Of a stretch of DNA of 64,000 bases, positions 33,163 to 42,689 are shown in pieces; position 1 is the first letter of the stretch; each line of letters starts with the position of its first letter. The stretch is from Marinovum sp034669705 (GTDB lineage Bacteria; Pseudomonadota; Alphaproteobacteria; Rhodobacterales; Rhodobacteraceae): NCBI RefSeq assembly GCF_034669705.1, contig NZ_JAXMOR010000003.1, forward strand, positions 1 to 64,000, given 5' to 3'. A model generated the notes under the pieces. It saw only the letters and a program-made list of their open reading frames with translations, searched no databases and was not told the origin of the DNA. The position numbers and the translations under genes are program-made.

Positions 33163-35049
33163 TCAGCCGGTCACGAGGCTTTCGCCAGCGGCCGGCTTGC
33201 GGGACTTGCCGTCGCTTTCGACCCAGCGGTTGGCGATCTCGGTCGCGGCCTTGATGTCATGCGCGTCGATCGCGCGGCGCACCTCCTGCAGCACATTCGC
33301 CATTTCCAGCTCTGACAGGTGGGTTTCCTGCGCCCGCAGGATCTTGGGGTGCGGCGTGGTGAGCATGTCGGTGCCGATCAGCAGCTCCTCGCACAGCTTC
33401 TCGCCCTGACGCAGGCCGGTGAACAGGATCTCGATATCGCCCTGCGGGTTGGCGGCATCGCGCACCGTATAGCCAGCGTTCTCGATCATCTTGCGCGCCA
33501 CCTCCCAGATCGAGATCGGCTTGCCCATGTCGAGCACGAAGACATCACCGCCGCGGGCAAAGGACCCGGCCAGCAGCACCAGCCGCACCGCTTCACTGAC
33601 GGTCATGAAATAGCGCGTCACGTCGGTATGGGTCACCGTCACCGGGCCGCCATTGGCGATCTGGTCCTCAAACAGCGGGATCACTGAACCGGAAGAGCCC
33701 AGCACATTGCCAAAGCGGACCATCGAATACATCGTGCCGGTCGCGCGGGTCGCCATGTCCTGCACCAGCATCTCGGCCAGCCGCTTGGACACGCCCAGCA
33801 TGCTCTTGGGCCGCACCGCCTTGTCGGAAGAAATCAGGATAAACCGCTCGGCGCCGTGACGACGGGCGGCATCGGCCACCACCTTGGTGCCCAGCACGTT
33901 GTTGCGCAGCCCTTCGATGGTGTTGAGCTCGAGCAGCGGCAGATGCTTGTAGGCGGCGGCATGCAGCACCACGTCGATCCGGTTCTCGGCAAAGACCTGA
34001 TTGACGAGCCCCGGCTCGCAGATCGAGCCCAGCACCGGCACGATCTCGACATCGTTCTGAAAGGTGTTGAGCTTGCGCTGGATCTTGTAGAGCAGCAGTT
34101 CCGAGTGATCGAGCAGGATGAGCTTGGACGGCTGGCACATGGCGATCTGCCGGCTGAGTTCAGAGCCGATCGACCCCCCTGCCCCGGTCACCAGAACGCA
34201 TTTGCCCTCATAGGCATCGCTCACCCCGGGCAGTTCGGCCTCGAGATGGTTGCGGCCCAGCAGCTTGGAGAAATCCAGCGGCTTGGTCACGGTCCGGTTG
34301 CCCTGGTCAAGCAGCATCTGCGCAAAGGACGGCATGATGTGAACTTCGCAGGCCAGATGGCTCAACCGACGGGCAATCCGCGCCTTGTCGGCCTCGCTGG
34401 CGCCCGGCATGGCCAGAACGATCCGGTCGATTCGCAGTGTCTCGACCAGTGATTCGACCTTGTTCGGAGAATAAACCTTGAACCCCGAGACGGTCATGCC
34501 GTGGGTTCCGGGGTTGTCGTCGATGAACCCGCGCAGCTGCAATTCGATGTCGGTGAAGAGCGCCGAGGCCAGTTGCTGACCGGTTCGGCCGGCGCCGTAA
34601 ATCAGCACCCGTTTCAGCGCCTTGCCCCGCAGATAGACCCGCACCACCAGTTCACGCAACAACAGCCGCAGACCGGCCGAGGTGATCAGCAGGATCATAG
34701 ATGCGATCACAAAGAGCTGAATCGAGATGTAGGTGCCGATGGCAATGCTGGTGGCGACGCCGGAAAGCCCCACCATCAGTGCCATGAATCCGGACTGTAA
34801 AACCCCCTTGAGCTCATAGGTGATGAGCTTTTTTCGGTGCAATCCTAGGTAAAGTATGACCGCCAACCCCACCGGAAGCATCACCGCGAGATAGGGAAGA
34901 CTGCCGCGCAGAACCTGCGCCGTAGGCATCTGGCCGATCAAGAGAGAGTTGGCCCCGACAAAGGAAAAGACGATGAGCGACAGGTCGAAGCAGGCAATAA
35001 TGAAACCCTTCTGGCCCCGGCTCATTCGAACCAAAAGACTGTACAGCAT
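33163..35049 (-). CDS. FlaA1/CapD-type nucleotide-sugar 4,6-dehydratase (membrane form)
   Basis: A 628-residue protein with four N-terminal membrane helices (about residues 12-125), a CoA-binding-like Rossmann region (VLIYGAGRTGQQLASAL, near 140-155) and a C-terminal SDR domain: GAGGSIGSE (dinucleotide binding), then SSDKAVRPKSMLGVSKR, the region of the catalytic SMK triad. These proteins (WbpM, CapD, PglF type) convert UDP-GlcNAc to a 4-keto-6-deoxy sugar for surface polysaccharides. The ATG at 35049 has GGGGGAT upstream. Substrate is inferred from the family. Confidence 0.9.
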   Translation of the reverse strand: MLYSLLVRMSRGQKGFIIACFDLSLIVFSFVGANSLLIGQMPTAQVLRGSLPYLAVMLPVGLAVILYLGLHRKKLITYELKGVLQSGFMALMVGLSGVATSIAIGTYISIQLFVIASMILLITSAGLRLLLRELVVRVYLRGKALKRVLIYGAGRTGQQLASALFTDIELQLRGFIDDNPGTHGMTVSGFKVYSPNKVESLVETLRIDRIVLAMPGASEADKARIARRLSHLACEVHIMPSFAQMLLDQGNRTVTKPLDFSKLLGRNHLEAELPGVSDAYEGKCVLVTGAGGSIGSELSRQIAMCQPSKLILLDHSELLLYKIQRKLNTFQNDVEIVPVLGSICEPGLVNQVFAENRIDVVLHAAAYKHLPLLELNTIEGLRNNVLGTKVVADAARRHGAERFILISSDKAVRPKSMLGVSKRLAEMLVQDMATRATGTMYSMVRFGNVLGSSGSVIPLFEDQIANGGPVTVTHTDVTRYFMTVSEAVRLVLLAGSFARGGDVFVLDMGKPISIWEVARKMIENAGYTVRDAANPQGDIEILFTGLRQGEKLCEELLIGTDMLTTPHPKILRAQETHLSELEMANVLQEVRRAIDAHDIKAATEIANRWVESDGKSRKPAAGESLVTG

Positions 35050-35220
35050 CAAATATCCCCCAGGAAAATTCTGTCGTCGTAATTCTTTACAGCAGGTTCC
35101 GCACCAGCCTGTCGTTAGCATGAAAACCCTGACAGGATATAACCTTGATTGCTTTCGCGCCAGTCCGACAGTTCGCGCCCCCCTCTCGGAACCCGATTAG
35201 CGGATTCCTGCCGGCCCCGG

Positions 35221-35853
35221 TCAGCCCCGGCGGGGCCGGCCCTGATGCAGGCTGATCCGTCGAAACACCGTTGCGAACATCAACCTCAGGTCGAAACAGA
35301 CGCTCTGCCTGCGGGCATAGATAATGTCGAGCCGGGCTTTCTGCGGTACGCACCGCCGCGAATAGGCCGCATCGGTTTCGTCCGACGTCGCGCAATTGGC
35401 GAGGATGCGTTCCTCGTGGCCATGATAGACCAGCGTCGCCAGCCCGGTGATGCCCGGGCGCGATTGCAGCACCTTTCCATAGAGCGCGGGAAAGCGCTCG
35501 ACATACATCCGCAGCGGCGGGCGCGGACCGACAAAGCTCAGGTCGCCCTTGAGCACGTTGAAAAGCTGCGGCAGTTCGTCGAGCCGCTTGGCCCGCAGAA
35601 CGCGGCCGATCGGGGTGATGCGCCGAGACTTGTCGCCGCCGGAAACACCGGAATCCCGGTCCGAATTGGTCATCGTGCGGAACTTGAACAGCCGGAACGG
35701 CTCGGCCGGGCTTTTCATCCGCTCAGAGACATAAAGCACCGGTCGCCCGTCCTGCAGCAGGATGGCGACTGCCACGCCGAGGATCAGCGGGCTGAGCACG
35801 ATCAGCAGGAACAGCGCGCTGAGCAGATCGAGAAGACGTTTCTGAGGGGTCAT
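35221..35853 (-). CDS. Undecaprenyl-phosphate sugar transferase (initiating glycosyltransferase)
   Basis: A 210-residue bacterial sugar transferase of the PglC/WcaJ C-terminal type. It has an N-terminal membrane helix (LLDLLSALFLLIVLSPLILGVAVAI), then RLFKFRTMTNSD, the RVLRAKRLDELPQLFNVLKGDLSFVGPRP catalytic block and SRPGITGLA. These enzymes put the first sugar phosphate on the lipid carrier. The ATG at 35853 overlaps the epimerase stop by 4 bp. A 9-bp inverted repeat with arms at 35210-35218 and 35232-35240 brackets the stop codon, but no U-tract follows. Confidence 0.92.
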   Translation of the reverse strand: MTPQKRLLDLLSALFLLIVLSPLILGVAVAILLQDGRPVLYVSERMKSPAEPFRLFKFRTMTNSDRDSGVSGGDKSRRITPIGRVLRAKRLDELPQLFNVLKGDLSFVGPRPPLRMYVERFPALYGKVLQSRPGITGLATLVYHGHEERILANCATSDETDAAYSRRCVPQKARLDIIYARRQSVCFDLRLMFATVFRRISLHQGRPRRG

Positions 35854-36695
35854 GGATGCTGCCCTATGCGGCGCCATTCGCCGACGATCTCGCCGGCGTC
35901 GGTGCTTGGCGGGCTCAGATCGACCAGCGAGGTCAGCCGCGCCACGTCGAGCGCCATCACCGGCAGCGCCCCCTGCGGTGCCGGGCGCCATTCAAGGCCG
36001 CATCCGGTGGCACGCACCAGCTCTTCCATCGCCACCGGCGCGATGCCCGCGACATTGAGGATCTCGGGCAGATCGCGCACCGGCAGCCGCACCAGCGCAT
36101 CGACCACATGCGCGAAAGTGGCCAGTTGCAGATAGCTGCGCACCGGGCCGCGACCGTCAGGAAAGCGGATCAGGGTCACCGACGGGGTGTCGGCGATGAT
36201 CGACAGCAACCCGTCGGCCCCGGCGACATTGCCGATCCGAAGGCAGACGGCGCGCGGCACCGCGCCCTTCAGCGCCCGTTCCATCCGCAGCTTGGCAGCG
36301 CCATAGGCGTTGCGCGGCGCGCATTCCCCCGTTTCGCTGATCGGCAACAGCGACGGCGCATAGACCGCCGAGGACGAGGCATGCAGCACCCGGTCTGCGC
36401 CGCAGGCCCTGGCGATGCGCTGCGCCTCATGAGCCAGCGATATATTGCCGTTGAGCGCCTCGACACCCCCAGATACTGCGCCCCAGAGCGCAAGAACCGC
36501 ATTGCACTGTGGCAATAAGTCAACATCGCCACCAACTTCGAACACCTGGTCGACCCCCGGCACCATCCGTCGGGAGACCCAGAAAAACTCCGTGTTCTCA
36601 AGAGGTTGAGCCTCGATCTGGCGCCTGAGCAAGCGCGCCACACGGCCGGTAGCTCCGAGGACGAGGACTTTTTTCTTCTGCTTGTGGCCAGACAC
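35850..36695 (-). CDS. NAD-dependent epimerase/dehydratase family protein
   Basis: A 281-residue extended SDR. The N-terminal dinucleotide-binding motif GATGRVARLLRR is at residues 14-25 and the catalytic pair is visible as SSS (near 108) and YGAAK (near 133). The C-terminal substrate domain is short. Sequence resembles UDP-glucose 4-epimerase-like enzymes of capsule loci but the substrate cannot be read from sequence. It is the first gene of a two-gene unit with the sugar transferase, divergent from wza. Confidence 0.85.
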   Translation of the reverse strand: MSGHKQKKKVLVLGATGRVARLLRRQIEAQPLENTEFFWVSRRMVPGVDQVFEVGGDVDLLPQCNAVLALWGAVSGGVEALNGNISLAHEAQRIARACGADRVLHASSSAVYAPSLLPISETGECAPRNAYGAAKLRMERALKGAVPRAVCLRIGNVAGADGLLSIIADTPSVTLIRFPDGRGPVRSYLQLATFAHVVDALVRLPVRDLPEILNVAGIAPVAMEELVRATGCGLEWRPAPQGALPVMALDVARLTSLVDLSPPSTDAGEIVGEWRRIGQHP

Positions 36696-36797
36696 GTTGG
36701 CGAACCGCCGATTTTATTGGATTCACAGACTGTTTATCACCCTAAACTGTCGCTAGAAAGCTGACGAAACAAGCGTCGATGTCCGGGGGAAGTCTAC

Positions 36798-37931
36798 GTG
36801 CCTAAGCTCATGCGCCATTTCATCATTGCATTGGTTCTCGGCCTTGCCGCCTGTGGCCCGCTGCCGCGCGGCGCTGCGCTTGAACGCGAAGTCACCAAAC
36901 ACGCCCGATCCGAGAACGCACCTTTCGATCTGGTTCCAGTCACCCGGGTCAATGCCGCGCTGATCTCGAAATGGCCGGTCACCGGCTGGAGCGGCAGCTT
37001 CCACTGGATCGCCGCCAGCCGGGGCCCGCAAAGCCAGGTGCTGCGCCCGGGCGACCAGGTCAACATCCAGATCTGGGACAGCCAGGTCAATTCGCTGATC
37101 ACCCAGGCCGGTTCGAACATCGCGGCGATGGACGGGCTGGTGGTCTCGCCCAGCGGATCGCTGTTCATTCCCTACGTCGGCGACGTGGTGGTCAACGGGC
37201 TTACCGCCGATGGTGCCCGCGCCCGGATTCAAAGCTCGCTGGTGTCCATCGCCCCTGACGCCCAGGTGCAGCTGACGGCCGCGCCCGGTGTGGCCCATGC
37301 GGTCAGCGTGGTCGGCGGCGTCGCCAGCCCGGGCAACTATCCCCTGCCCGGCCGCAACACCTCGATCCTCAGCATGCTGGCCACCGCCGGCGGCATCTCT
37401 CCGACGCTGCGCAACCCGATCGTCACGCTCAACCGTGGCGCTGCCAACTATTCGATCCCCGCCAAGGAGCTCTTTGACAGCCCCGCCAAGAACACCCGCC
37501 TGCACGGCAATGACAAGGTCATCGTGCAGCAGGACGAGCGCGCCTTCAGCGCGCTTGGCGCCTCAGGCTCGGAAGAGTTGATCTATTTCCCCAAGGAATA
37601 CGTCACGGCGCTTGAAGCGGTGTCGTTGATGGGCGGCATCGACGATCAGCGCGCCAACCCCAAGGGCGTGCTGATCCTGCGCGAATACGCGGCACGTCAC
37701 GTGGTGCTCGAACCGGCGAACGGGCCAAAAAGACAACATGTTATCTTTTCGCTCGATCTGACCACCGCCGACGGCTTGTTCGCGGCGCGGAATTTCCTGA
37801 TAAACCCCAACGACACCGTTCTGGCCACTGAATCGCCTGTCGTTGCCATCCGCACCGTGCTGTCGCTCTTTGGCACGGCGCTCGGGACGGCCTCCGACAT
37901 CGCCACGACCAGCCAGGCGCTGTCGCAATAG
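36798..37931 (+). CDS. Wza-type polysaccharide export lipoprotein
   Basis: A 377-residue lipoprotein with signal sequence and lipobox LAAC (Cys19). A Poly_export domain (LRPGDQVNIQIWDSQVNSLIT; VSPSGSLFIPYVGDVVVNGLTADGARARIQSSL) is followed by SLBB-type repeats (VVGGVASPGNYPLPGRNTSILSMLATAGGI). It starts with a GTG at 36798 after GGGGGAAG; an ATG at 36810 is an alternative. Wza forms the outer-membrane channel for capsule or exopolysaccharide. Its usual partner, a Wzc-type tyrosine kinase, is not in the window. Confidence 0.92.
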   Translation: MPKLMRHFIIALVLGLAACGPLPRGAALEREVTKHARSENAPFDLVPVTRVNAALISKWPVTGWSGSFHWIAASRGPQSQVLRPGDQVNIQIWDSQVNSLITQAGSNIAAMDGLVVSPSGSLFIPYVGDVVVNGLTADGARARIQSSLVSIAPDAQVQLTAAPGVAHAVSVVGGVASPGNYPLPGRNTSILSMLATAGGISPTLRNPIVTLNRGAANYSIPAKELFDSPAKNTRLHGNDKVIVQQDERAFSALGASGSEELIYFPKEYVTALEAVSLMGGIDDQRANPKGVLILREYAARHVVLEPANGPKRQHVIFSLDLTTADGLFAARNFLINPNDTVLATESPVVAIRTVLSLFGTALGTASDIATTSQALSQ

Positions 37932-37983
37932 CCATATCGCACCGGCTCCCGCACGGGTCCCCGTGCGGCAAGGAGCCATCGCA

Positions 37984-39204
37984 GTGCGTGAACGATCATT
38001 CCTGGTGCAAAACGCGCCCTGGCTGGCGGCCGGGGCGCTGCTGGCCTTTCTGTCGAGCTTTGGACAGACCTTCTTCATCTCAGTCTTCGCCGGCGAGATC
38101 CGCGCCGAATACGGGCTGTCGCACGGCGCCTGGGGCGGGATCTATTCGCTGGGCACCACGCTTTCGGCGGCGGTCATGGTCTGGGCCGGCGGGCTGACCG
38201 ACCGGTTCCGCGCCAGGGTGCTGGGCTCGGGCGTGCTGATCCTGCTGGCGCTGGCCTGCCTGTCGATGGCGTTTTCCACCGTCTGGCTGCTGCCGCTGGT
38301 GATCTTTGCCCTGCGGCTGACCGGCCAGGGAATGACAAGCCATATCTCGGCGGTCGCCATGGCGCGCTGGTTCGTGGCAACACGAGGCCGGGCGCTGTCG
38401 ATCGCGGCGCTGGGCTTCTCCTTTGGCGAGGCGCTGCTGCCGATCGCCTTCGTGACCCTGCTCGGGGTGTTTGACTGGCGGATGCTCTGGGTGGCGGCGG
38501 CGATGATCGCGGCCGCCGGCGTGCCACTGCTGCTGGTGCTCTTGCGCACCGAACGCACGCCGCAAAGCCATGCCGAAACCGACCGCTCCACCGGCATGCA
38601 TGCCCGGCAATGGACCCGTGCCGAGGCGCTGCGCCACCGATTGTTCTGGTTCATGATCCCGGCGCTGCTCGGGCCGCCGGCCTTCAACACCGCCTTCTTC
38701 TTCCAGCAAGTGCATTACGCCGAGATCAAGGGCTGGGCGCATCTCGATCTGGTGGCGCTGTTCCCGATCTATACCGCGATCTCGGTCGGCGCGATGATCG
38801 TCTCGGGCTGGCTGCTCGACCGGCTGGGCACCGCGCGGCTGATGCCATTCTACCAGATACCGATGGTCGCGGCTTTCATCTGCTTCGCCTATGCCACCAG
38901 CCCGGCGACGGCGCTCTTTGGCTTCTTCTTCATGGCGTTGACCACCGGCGGCAACAACACGCTGCCCAATGCCTTCTGGGCCGAGTTCTACGGCACCGCG
39001 CATCTGGGATCGATCAAGGCGATGGCCGCGGCGGTGATGGTTCTGGGCTCGGCGCTGGGGCCGGGGCTGACCGGGGTGCTGATCGACGCCGGCGTCGGGA
39101 TCGAGACGCAATACCTGGGTGTGGCCGTCTACTTTGTCTTTGCCAGCGCGATGATGGCGGTGGGCGTGGTGCAGGCGCGTGGCAGCCTCAGCGCCGCCGC
39201 CTGA
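37984..39204 (+). CDS. Major facilitator superfamily transporter
   Basis: A 406-residue protein with about 12 hydrophobic helices and the MFS loop motif after helix 2 (GGLTDRFRARVLG). The central loop contains DRSTGMHARQWTRAEALR. It starts at a GTG (37984) with AAGGAG 8-9 nt upstream; the frame is open upstream into the end of wza but that part is spurious. Substrate is unknown; placement after wza could be incidental. The 3' end overlaps the convergent smr gene by 17 bp. Confidence 0.88.
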   Translation: MRERSFLVQNAPWLAAGALLAFLSSFGQTFFISVFAGEIRAEYGLSHGAWGGIYSLGTTLSAAVMVWAGGLTDRFRARVLGSGVLILLALACLSMAFSTVWLLPLVIFALRLTGQGMTSHISAVAMARWFVATRGRALSIAALGFSFGEALLPIAFVTLLGVFDWRMLWVAAAMIAAAGVPLLLVLLRTERTPQSHAETDRSTGMHARQWTRAEALRHRLFWFMIPALLGPPAFNTAFFFQQVHYAEIKGWAHLDLVALFPIYTAISVGAMIVSGWLLDRLGTARLMPFYQIPMVAAFICFAYATSPATALFGFFFMALTTGGNNTLPNAFWAEFYGTAHLGSIKAMAAAVMVLGSALGPGLTGVLIDAGVGIETQYLGVAVYFVFASAMMAVGVVQARGSLSAAA

Positions 39205-39793
39205 GATAGACGTAATAGGCGCCGCCACCGCCGTGGCGGATATGCGCCTCGCTGATCTGCAGCACCAGTGGCCCCAGCGGCGTCATCCGCAACCATTGCG
39301 GCACCTGGTGGCGCAGAACGCCGCGGCGCTGCGGGATCGGGCCCTCGTCGGGGCGGCTCTTGCCCTTGCCGGTGATCACCAGCACCAGCCGCATCTCGCG
39401 GGCCGAGGCCCGCTGGATGAAACCCACCAGCGCCGGATGCGCCCGGTCGAGCGTCATGCCGTGCAGGTCGATCCGCGCCTCTGGCACAAGCTTGCCGCGC
39501 TTGAGCCGGGTAAAGGCCTTCTTGTCCATCGCCACCGGATCGCGCGCCAGCGAGGCCGAGATCGACGGCGCCAGCGTGTGGCCCGGGGCCGGAGATTTCG
39601 CCCTCTGACCGATCTGAAACGGCGAGATCTCGGGCGGCCGCTCGGGAGGGGCCTTGTTCTTCGCCGGATCGGGTTTCTGCGGCGCTGGTCGGGTGCTGTC
39701 CATGCCGCGCGCCTTGTCGAGCGGCGTGGCCGAGCGCGCCACCTGACCCCAGAGTTCCGCTTCCTCAGGCCGCAGCTTGCGCTTGCGGGTCAT
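39188..39793 (-). CDS. Smr/MutS2-domain protein
   Basis: A 201-residue protein. The N-terminal half is Pro/Lys-rich and disordered. The C-terminal Smr domain starts at about residue 105 with the DLHGMT motif, continues with VLVITGKGKS and ends in the glycine-rich HGGGGAYYVYLRRR, all family hallmarks. Smr proteins are nicking nucleases or nucleic-acid-binding proteins; the cellular role of stand-alone versions is unsettled. It follows mltA with a 4-bp overlap and converges on the MFS gene, overlapping it by 17 bp. Confidence 0.92.
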   Translation of the reverse strand: MTRKRKLRPEEAELWGQVARSATPLDKARGMDSTRPAPQKPDPAKNKAPPERPPEISPFQIGQRAKSPAPGHTLAPSISASLARDPVAMDKKAFTRLKRGKLVPEARIDLHGMTLDRAHPALVGFIQRASAREMRLVLVITGKGKSRPDEGPIPQRRGVLRHQVPQWLRMTPLGPLVLQISEAHIRHGGGGAYYVYLRRRR

Positions 39794-40824
39794 TGCACCG
39801 ATTCCGGCAGCAGGGCATAGGCCCGCTGGATCGGCATCAGCACCAGCATCCGCCCCGGATCCCGCAACCGCCCGGCCTTGCGCCCCGCATCATCGCCGGT
39901 GCCGACGAAAATGTCCGCCCGTTGCGCGCCCTTGATTGCCGATCCGGTATCCTGCGCGATCATCAGCCGCCTCAGCGGCCCCTTGCCGTCCTTCTCGATC
40001 CAGACCGGCGAGCCCAGTCGGACGATATCCGGATCGACCGCGACCGAGCGCATCGGCGTGATCGAGCGATTCATCGCGCCCAAGGGACCGAGGTGCGCCG
40101 GCACCTCGGAGACCTCGCGGAAAAACACGTAGGAGGGGTTGTGAAACAGCAGCTCTTCGCCATCGGCCGGGTTGCGCCGCACCCAATTCTTGATCACCTG
40201 CGCCGAGACCTGATGCGGCTGATAGACACCGCGGCGCACCAGCTCCTGACCGACCGAGCGATATTCATGACCGTTCTTGCCGGCATAGCCCACCCGAACC
40301 ACCGTGCCGTCATTCATCCGGATACGCCCAGATCCCTGAATTTGCAGGAAAAACAGCTCCACCGGGTCATCGACCCAGGCGATCTCGAGACCGCGGCCGT
40401 CCATCACGCCAGAGGTCAGGATCTCGCGCCGGCTCAGCCAGGGGCGGTTGCTCGCCTCGCCCGGCATCCGGTAGACCGGCCAGCGGAACCGCCCGCCGGG
40501 ATAGCGCGCGCCTTCCAGCTCGGGCTCGAAATAGCCGGTAAAGAGCATTTCCTCGCCGTCTTCCATCAGTACCGGCCGGAACATCAGCTCGAAAAACGCG
40601 CGGCCGTCGTCCATGTCATGCGCCAGCGCGCAGAGCGCCTTCCAGTCCGGGCCGCGCATGTCGATGCAGGTGTTGCGAAACACCTGCAGGGCCGCGTCAT
40701 GGTCGTCCGTCTCCCAGCCATCGAGCTGGTCGAAGGAGAGAACCTGATAGGAGATCTCGGAAGAGGCCGGGGTGCTGCCCATGGTCAGGCCGATCAGGCC
40801 AAGGAGAGACAGCAACCTCCGCAT
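39790..40824 (-). CDS. mltA: Membrane-bound lytic murein transglycosylase A
   Basis: A 344-residue MltA with an N-terminal signal sequence (MRRLLSLLGLIGLTMGSTPASS). The MltA domain is visible in LFTGYFEPELEGARYPGGRFRWPVYRMP and PVELFFLQIQGSGRIRMNDGTVVRVGYAGKNGHEYRSVG; the C-terminal 3D domain contains LMIAQDTGSAIKGAQRADIFVG, including the conserved acidic residues of the active site. It cleaves peptidoglycan glycan strands. The signal lacks a clear lipobox Cys, so it may be periplasmic rather than lipid-anchored. It precedes smr. Confidence 0.94.
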   Translation of the reverse strand: MRRLLSLLGLIGLTMGSTPASSEISYQVLSFDQLDGWETDDHDAALQVFRNTCIDMRGPDWKALCALAHDMDDGRAFFELMFRPVLMEDGEEMLFTGYFEPELEGARYPGGRFRWPVYRMPGEASNRPWLSRREILTSGVMDGRGLEIAWVDDPVELFFLQIQGSGRIRMNDGTVVRVGYAGKNGHEYRSVGQELVRRGVYQPHQVSAQVIKNWVRRNPADGEELLFHNPSYVFFREVSEVPAHLGPLGAMNRSITPMRSVAVDPDIVRLGSPVWIEKDGKGPLRRLMIAQDTGSAIKGAQRADIFVGTGDDAGRKAGRLRDPGRMLVLMPIQRAYALLPESVQ

Positions 40825-40833
40825 GGCACCGGC

Positions 40834-41493
40834 TCACTCATCCGTTGCCACGAGCAGCCAGTTTGGGTCGTCGCTGCCCATGTTGCGGGCAAAGGTCCAG
40901 ACGTCCTTCTGTTTCTTGACCTGCGTCGGGCTGCCTTCGATGATCTCGCCGGAGTTGTCGCGCACCACCTGGGTCAGCTCGCCGATGAACTTCATGGTGA
41001 TCTCGGCCCGGTCGCTGGACTTGTCGAAGGTGGCATTGTGCAGCGACAGCTCGCGCACGCCGACGAACTCGGCCTCGATGGTCAGACCCTGTTCCTCGCG
41101 CGCCTCGACCACCTCGGCAAAGGTTTCATAGACATCCTCGGCCAAGAACGGCTTGATCTCGGCCAGATCGCCCCGCTCGAAGCCCATCAGGATCATCTCG
41201 TAGGCGCCGCGCGCCCCGCCCATGAACTCCGACACGCTGAAAGACGGCTCGACCCGCTTCATCTCGGTCAGCGCCTGCGCCTGGGCCGAGCCTTCGGGGA
41301 CGTGATCCGTGATGTCGAGGTCCGGCCCGCCTTCGATCACCTCGAAGTCGCGCTTTGTCTCTTGCGAAGAGGCGCCGCGCGGCAGAGGCGGCTTTTCAAA
41401 GCCCTCGCGCGTGCCCAGCACGGATTTGAGCCGCAGAATCAGAAAAACGGCAATCCCAGCAAGGACAAGAAGCTGGAGCAGGGGCGAATTCAT
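40834..41493 (-). CDS. timA: Tim44-like domain inner-membrane protein
   Basis: A 219-residue protein: one N-terminal membrane helix (LLQLLVLAGIAVFLILRL), a variable linker, and a C-terminal Tim44/TimA domain (FMGGARGAYEMILMGFERGDLAEIKPFLAEDVYETFAEVVEAREEQGLTIEAEFVG). Bacterial TimA resembles the mitochondrial import motor scaffold Tim44, though its bacterial function differs. The ATG at 41493 follows GAGG. It heads the timA-mltA-smr unit and is divergent from fxsA; this neighbourhood with secB is common in Rhodobacteraceae. Confidence 0.88.
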   Translation of the reverse strand: MNSPLLQLLVLAGIAVFLILRLKSVLGTREGFEKPPLPRGASSQETKRDFEVIEGGPDLDITDHVPEGSAQAQALTEMKRVEPSFSVSEFMGGARGAYEMILMGFERGDLAEIKPFLAEDVYETFAEVVEAREEQGLTIEAEFVGVRELSLHNATFDKSSDRAEITMKFIGELTQVVRDNSGEIIEGSPTQVKKQKDVWTFARNMGSDDPNWLLVATDE

Positions 41494-41600
41494 CAGAACC
41501 TCATGAGTGACACACTTTGAAAGCGGATGCTGTTGCACTTATGTAAGGCCAAGGTGGGTGCAAGTCCACCACACCATCTTTCACCTTCGGGGTATCGCTC

Positions 41601-42083
41601 ATGTATCTTCTGCTGGCCTTTCTGCTCGTTCCGCTGATCGAGATCGCGCTGTTCATCCAGGTCGGCGGCGCCATCGGTCTGTGGCCAACGCTGGCCATCG
41701 TGATCCTCACCGCGATCCTCGGCACCGTGATGGTGCGCCAGCAGGGGCGGCACGCAATCGCCAACCTGCAGCGTTCGTTCTCGGAATTGCAGAACCCGAC
41801 CAAGCCGCTGGCCGACGGCGCCATGATCCTGTTTTCCGGCGCGCTGCTCTTGACGCCGGGGTTCTTCACCGATGCGCTGGGCTTTGCGCTGCTGATGCCG
41901 CCGGTGCGTGCGGTGGTCTATGACTTCATCCGCAAGCGGGTGAAGGTGCAGCATTTCGAGATGGGCCAGCGCCCCGAGTCGCACCGCCCCGGCCCGCGCG
42001 ACACGGTGATCGACGGCGATTATTCCGAGGTTTCCGGCGAAAACGACAAGCGCGGCGGCCCTTCCGGCTGGAGCAACCATTGA
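41601..42083 (+). CDS. fxsA: FxsA family membrane protein
   Basis: A 160-residue protein with two to three hydrophobic segments. Family features: an N-terminal MYLLLAFLLVPLIEIALFIQVGGAIGLWPTLAIVILTAILGTVMVR, then DGAMILFSGALLLTPGFFTDALGFALLMPPVR. The C-terminal tail is hydrophilic. In E. coli FxsA overproduction relieves phage T7 exclusion by the F plasmid; normal function is unclear. It precedes secB by 52 bp. Confidence 0.92.
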   Translation: MYLLLAFLLVPLIEIALFIQVGGAIGLWPTLAIVILTAILGTVMVRQQGRHAIANLQRSFSELQNPTKPLADGAMILFSGALLLTPGFFTDALGFALLMPPVRAVVYDFIRKRVKVQHFEMGQRPESHRPGPRDTVIDGDYSEVSGENDKRGGPSGWSNH

Positions 42084-42135
42084 GCCTCCTATCCGGGGCT
42101 GGTAAACCACCTCAAACGCATTTGGGGAGACAACC

Positions 42136-42660
42136 ATGGCCGAGACCGAAACCGAAAACGGCGCTGCACAACAGCCGCAACAACAGCAGGTGCAGCAGCC
42201 CAAGATGAACGTACTGGCGCAGTATGTCCGCGACCTGTCGTTCGAGAACATCCTGTCGCAGAAGGGCACCACCGGCGAGGTGCAGCCCGATATCCAGGTC
42301 GAGGTGAACCTCGACGCCAAGAAGCGCCAGGCCGACAACCAGTACGAGGTCGCGCTCAAGCTCAAGATCACCTCGAAATCCAAGGCCAACAGCGACGTGC
42401 TGTTCCTGCTCGAGATGGATTACGCCGGCGTCTTCAACATCGAGAACGTGCCCGACGAGCAGCTGCACCCCTACCTGCTGATCGAATGCCCGCGGATGAT
42501 CTTCCCCTTCGCGCGCCGCATCGTCTCGGATGTGACCCGCGATGGTGGCTTCCCGCCGCTTAACCTGGAAACCATTGATTTCGTGTCACTTTATCGCAAC
42601 GAGATCCTGCGCCGCCAGGCCGCCCAGCAGGCTCAGGCAAAAGCCACGCCGGACGCCTAA
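42136..42660 (+). CDS. secB: Protein-export chaperone SecB
   Basis: A 174-residue SecB. After a Gln-rich N-terminus come the conserved beta strands VLAQYVRDLSFENILSQKG and IQVEVNLDAKKRQADNQYEVALKLKITSK, and the signature LIECPRMIFPFARRIVSDVTRDGGFPPLNLETIDFVSLY. SecB keeps preproteins unfolded and delivers them to SecA. A GGGGAG-type ribosome binding site precedes the ATG. It converges with dnaQ. Confidence 0.95.
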   Translation: MAETETENGAAQQPQQQQVQQPKMNVLAQYVRDLSFENILSQKGTTGEVQPDIQVEVNLDAKKRQADNQYEVALKLKITSKSKANSDVLFLLEMDYAGVFNIENVPDEQLHPYLLIECPRMIFPFARRIVSDVTRDGGFPPLNLETIDFVSLYRNEILRRQAAQQAQAKATPDA

Positions 42661-42666
42661 GCCTCA

Positions 42667-42683
42667 GGCCCGGTCCCCGGGCC
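42667..42683. terminator. Short GC hairpin between convergent secB and dnaQ
   Basis: GGCCCGG (42667-42673), 3-nt loop, CCGGGCC (42677-42683): a perfect 7-bp stem in the 29-bp gap between the two convergent stop codons. No U-tract on either strand, so it would at best be a weak or Rho-assisted bidirectional terminator. Confidence 0.4.
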
Positions 42684-42689
42684 CGACGG

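Noticed and set aside
35050..35220. Gene in the gap between the sugar transferase and the FlaA1-type gene
   Set aside because: No supported frame. It probably holds the promoter of the FlaA1-type gene.
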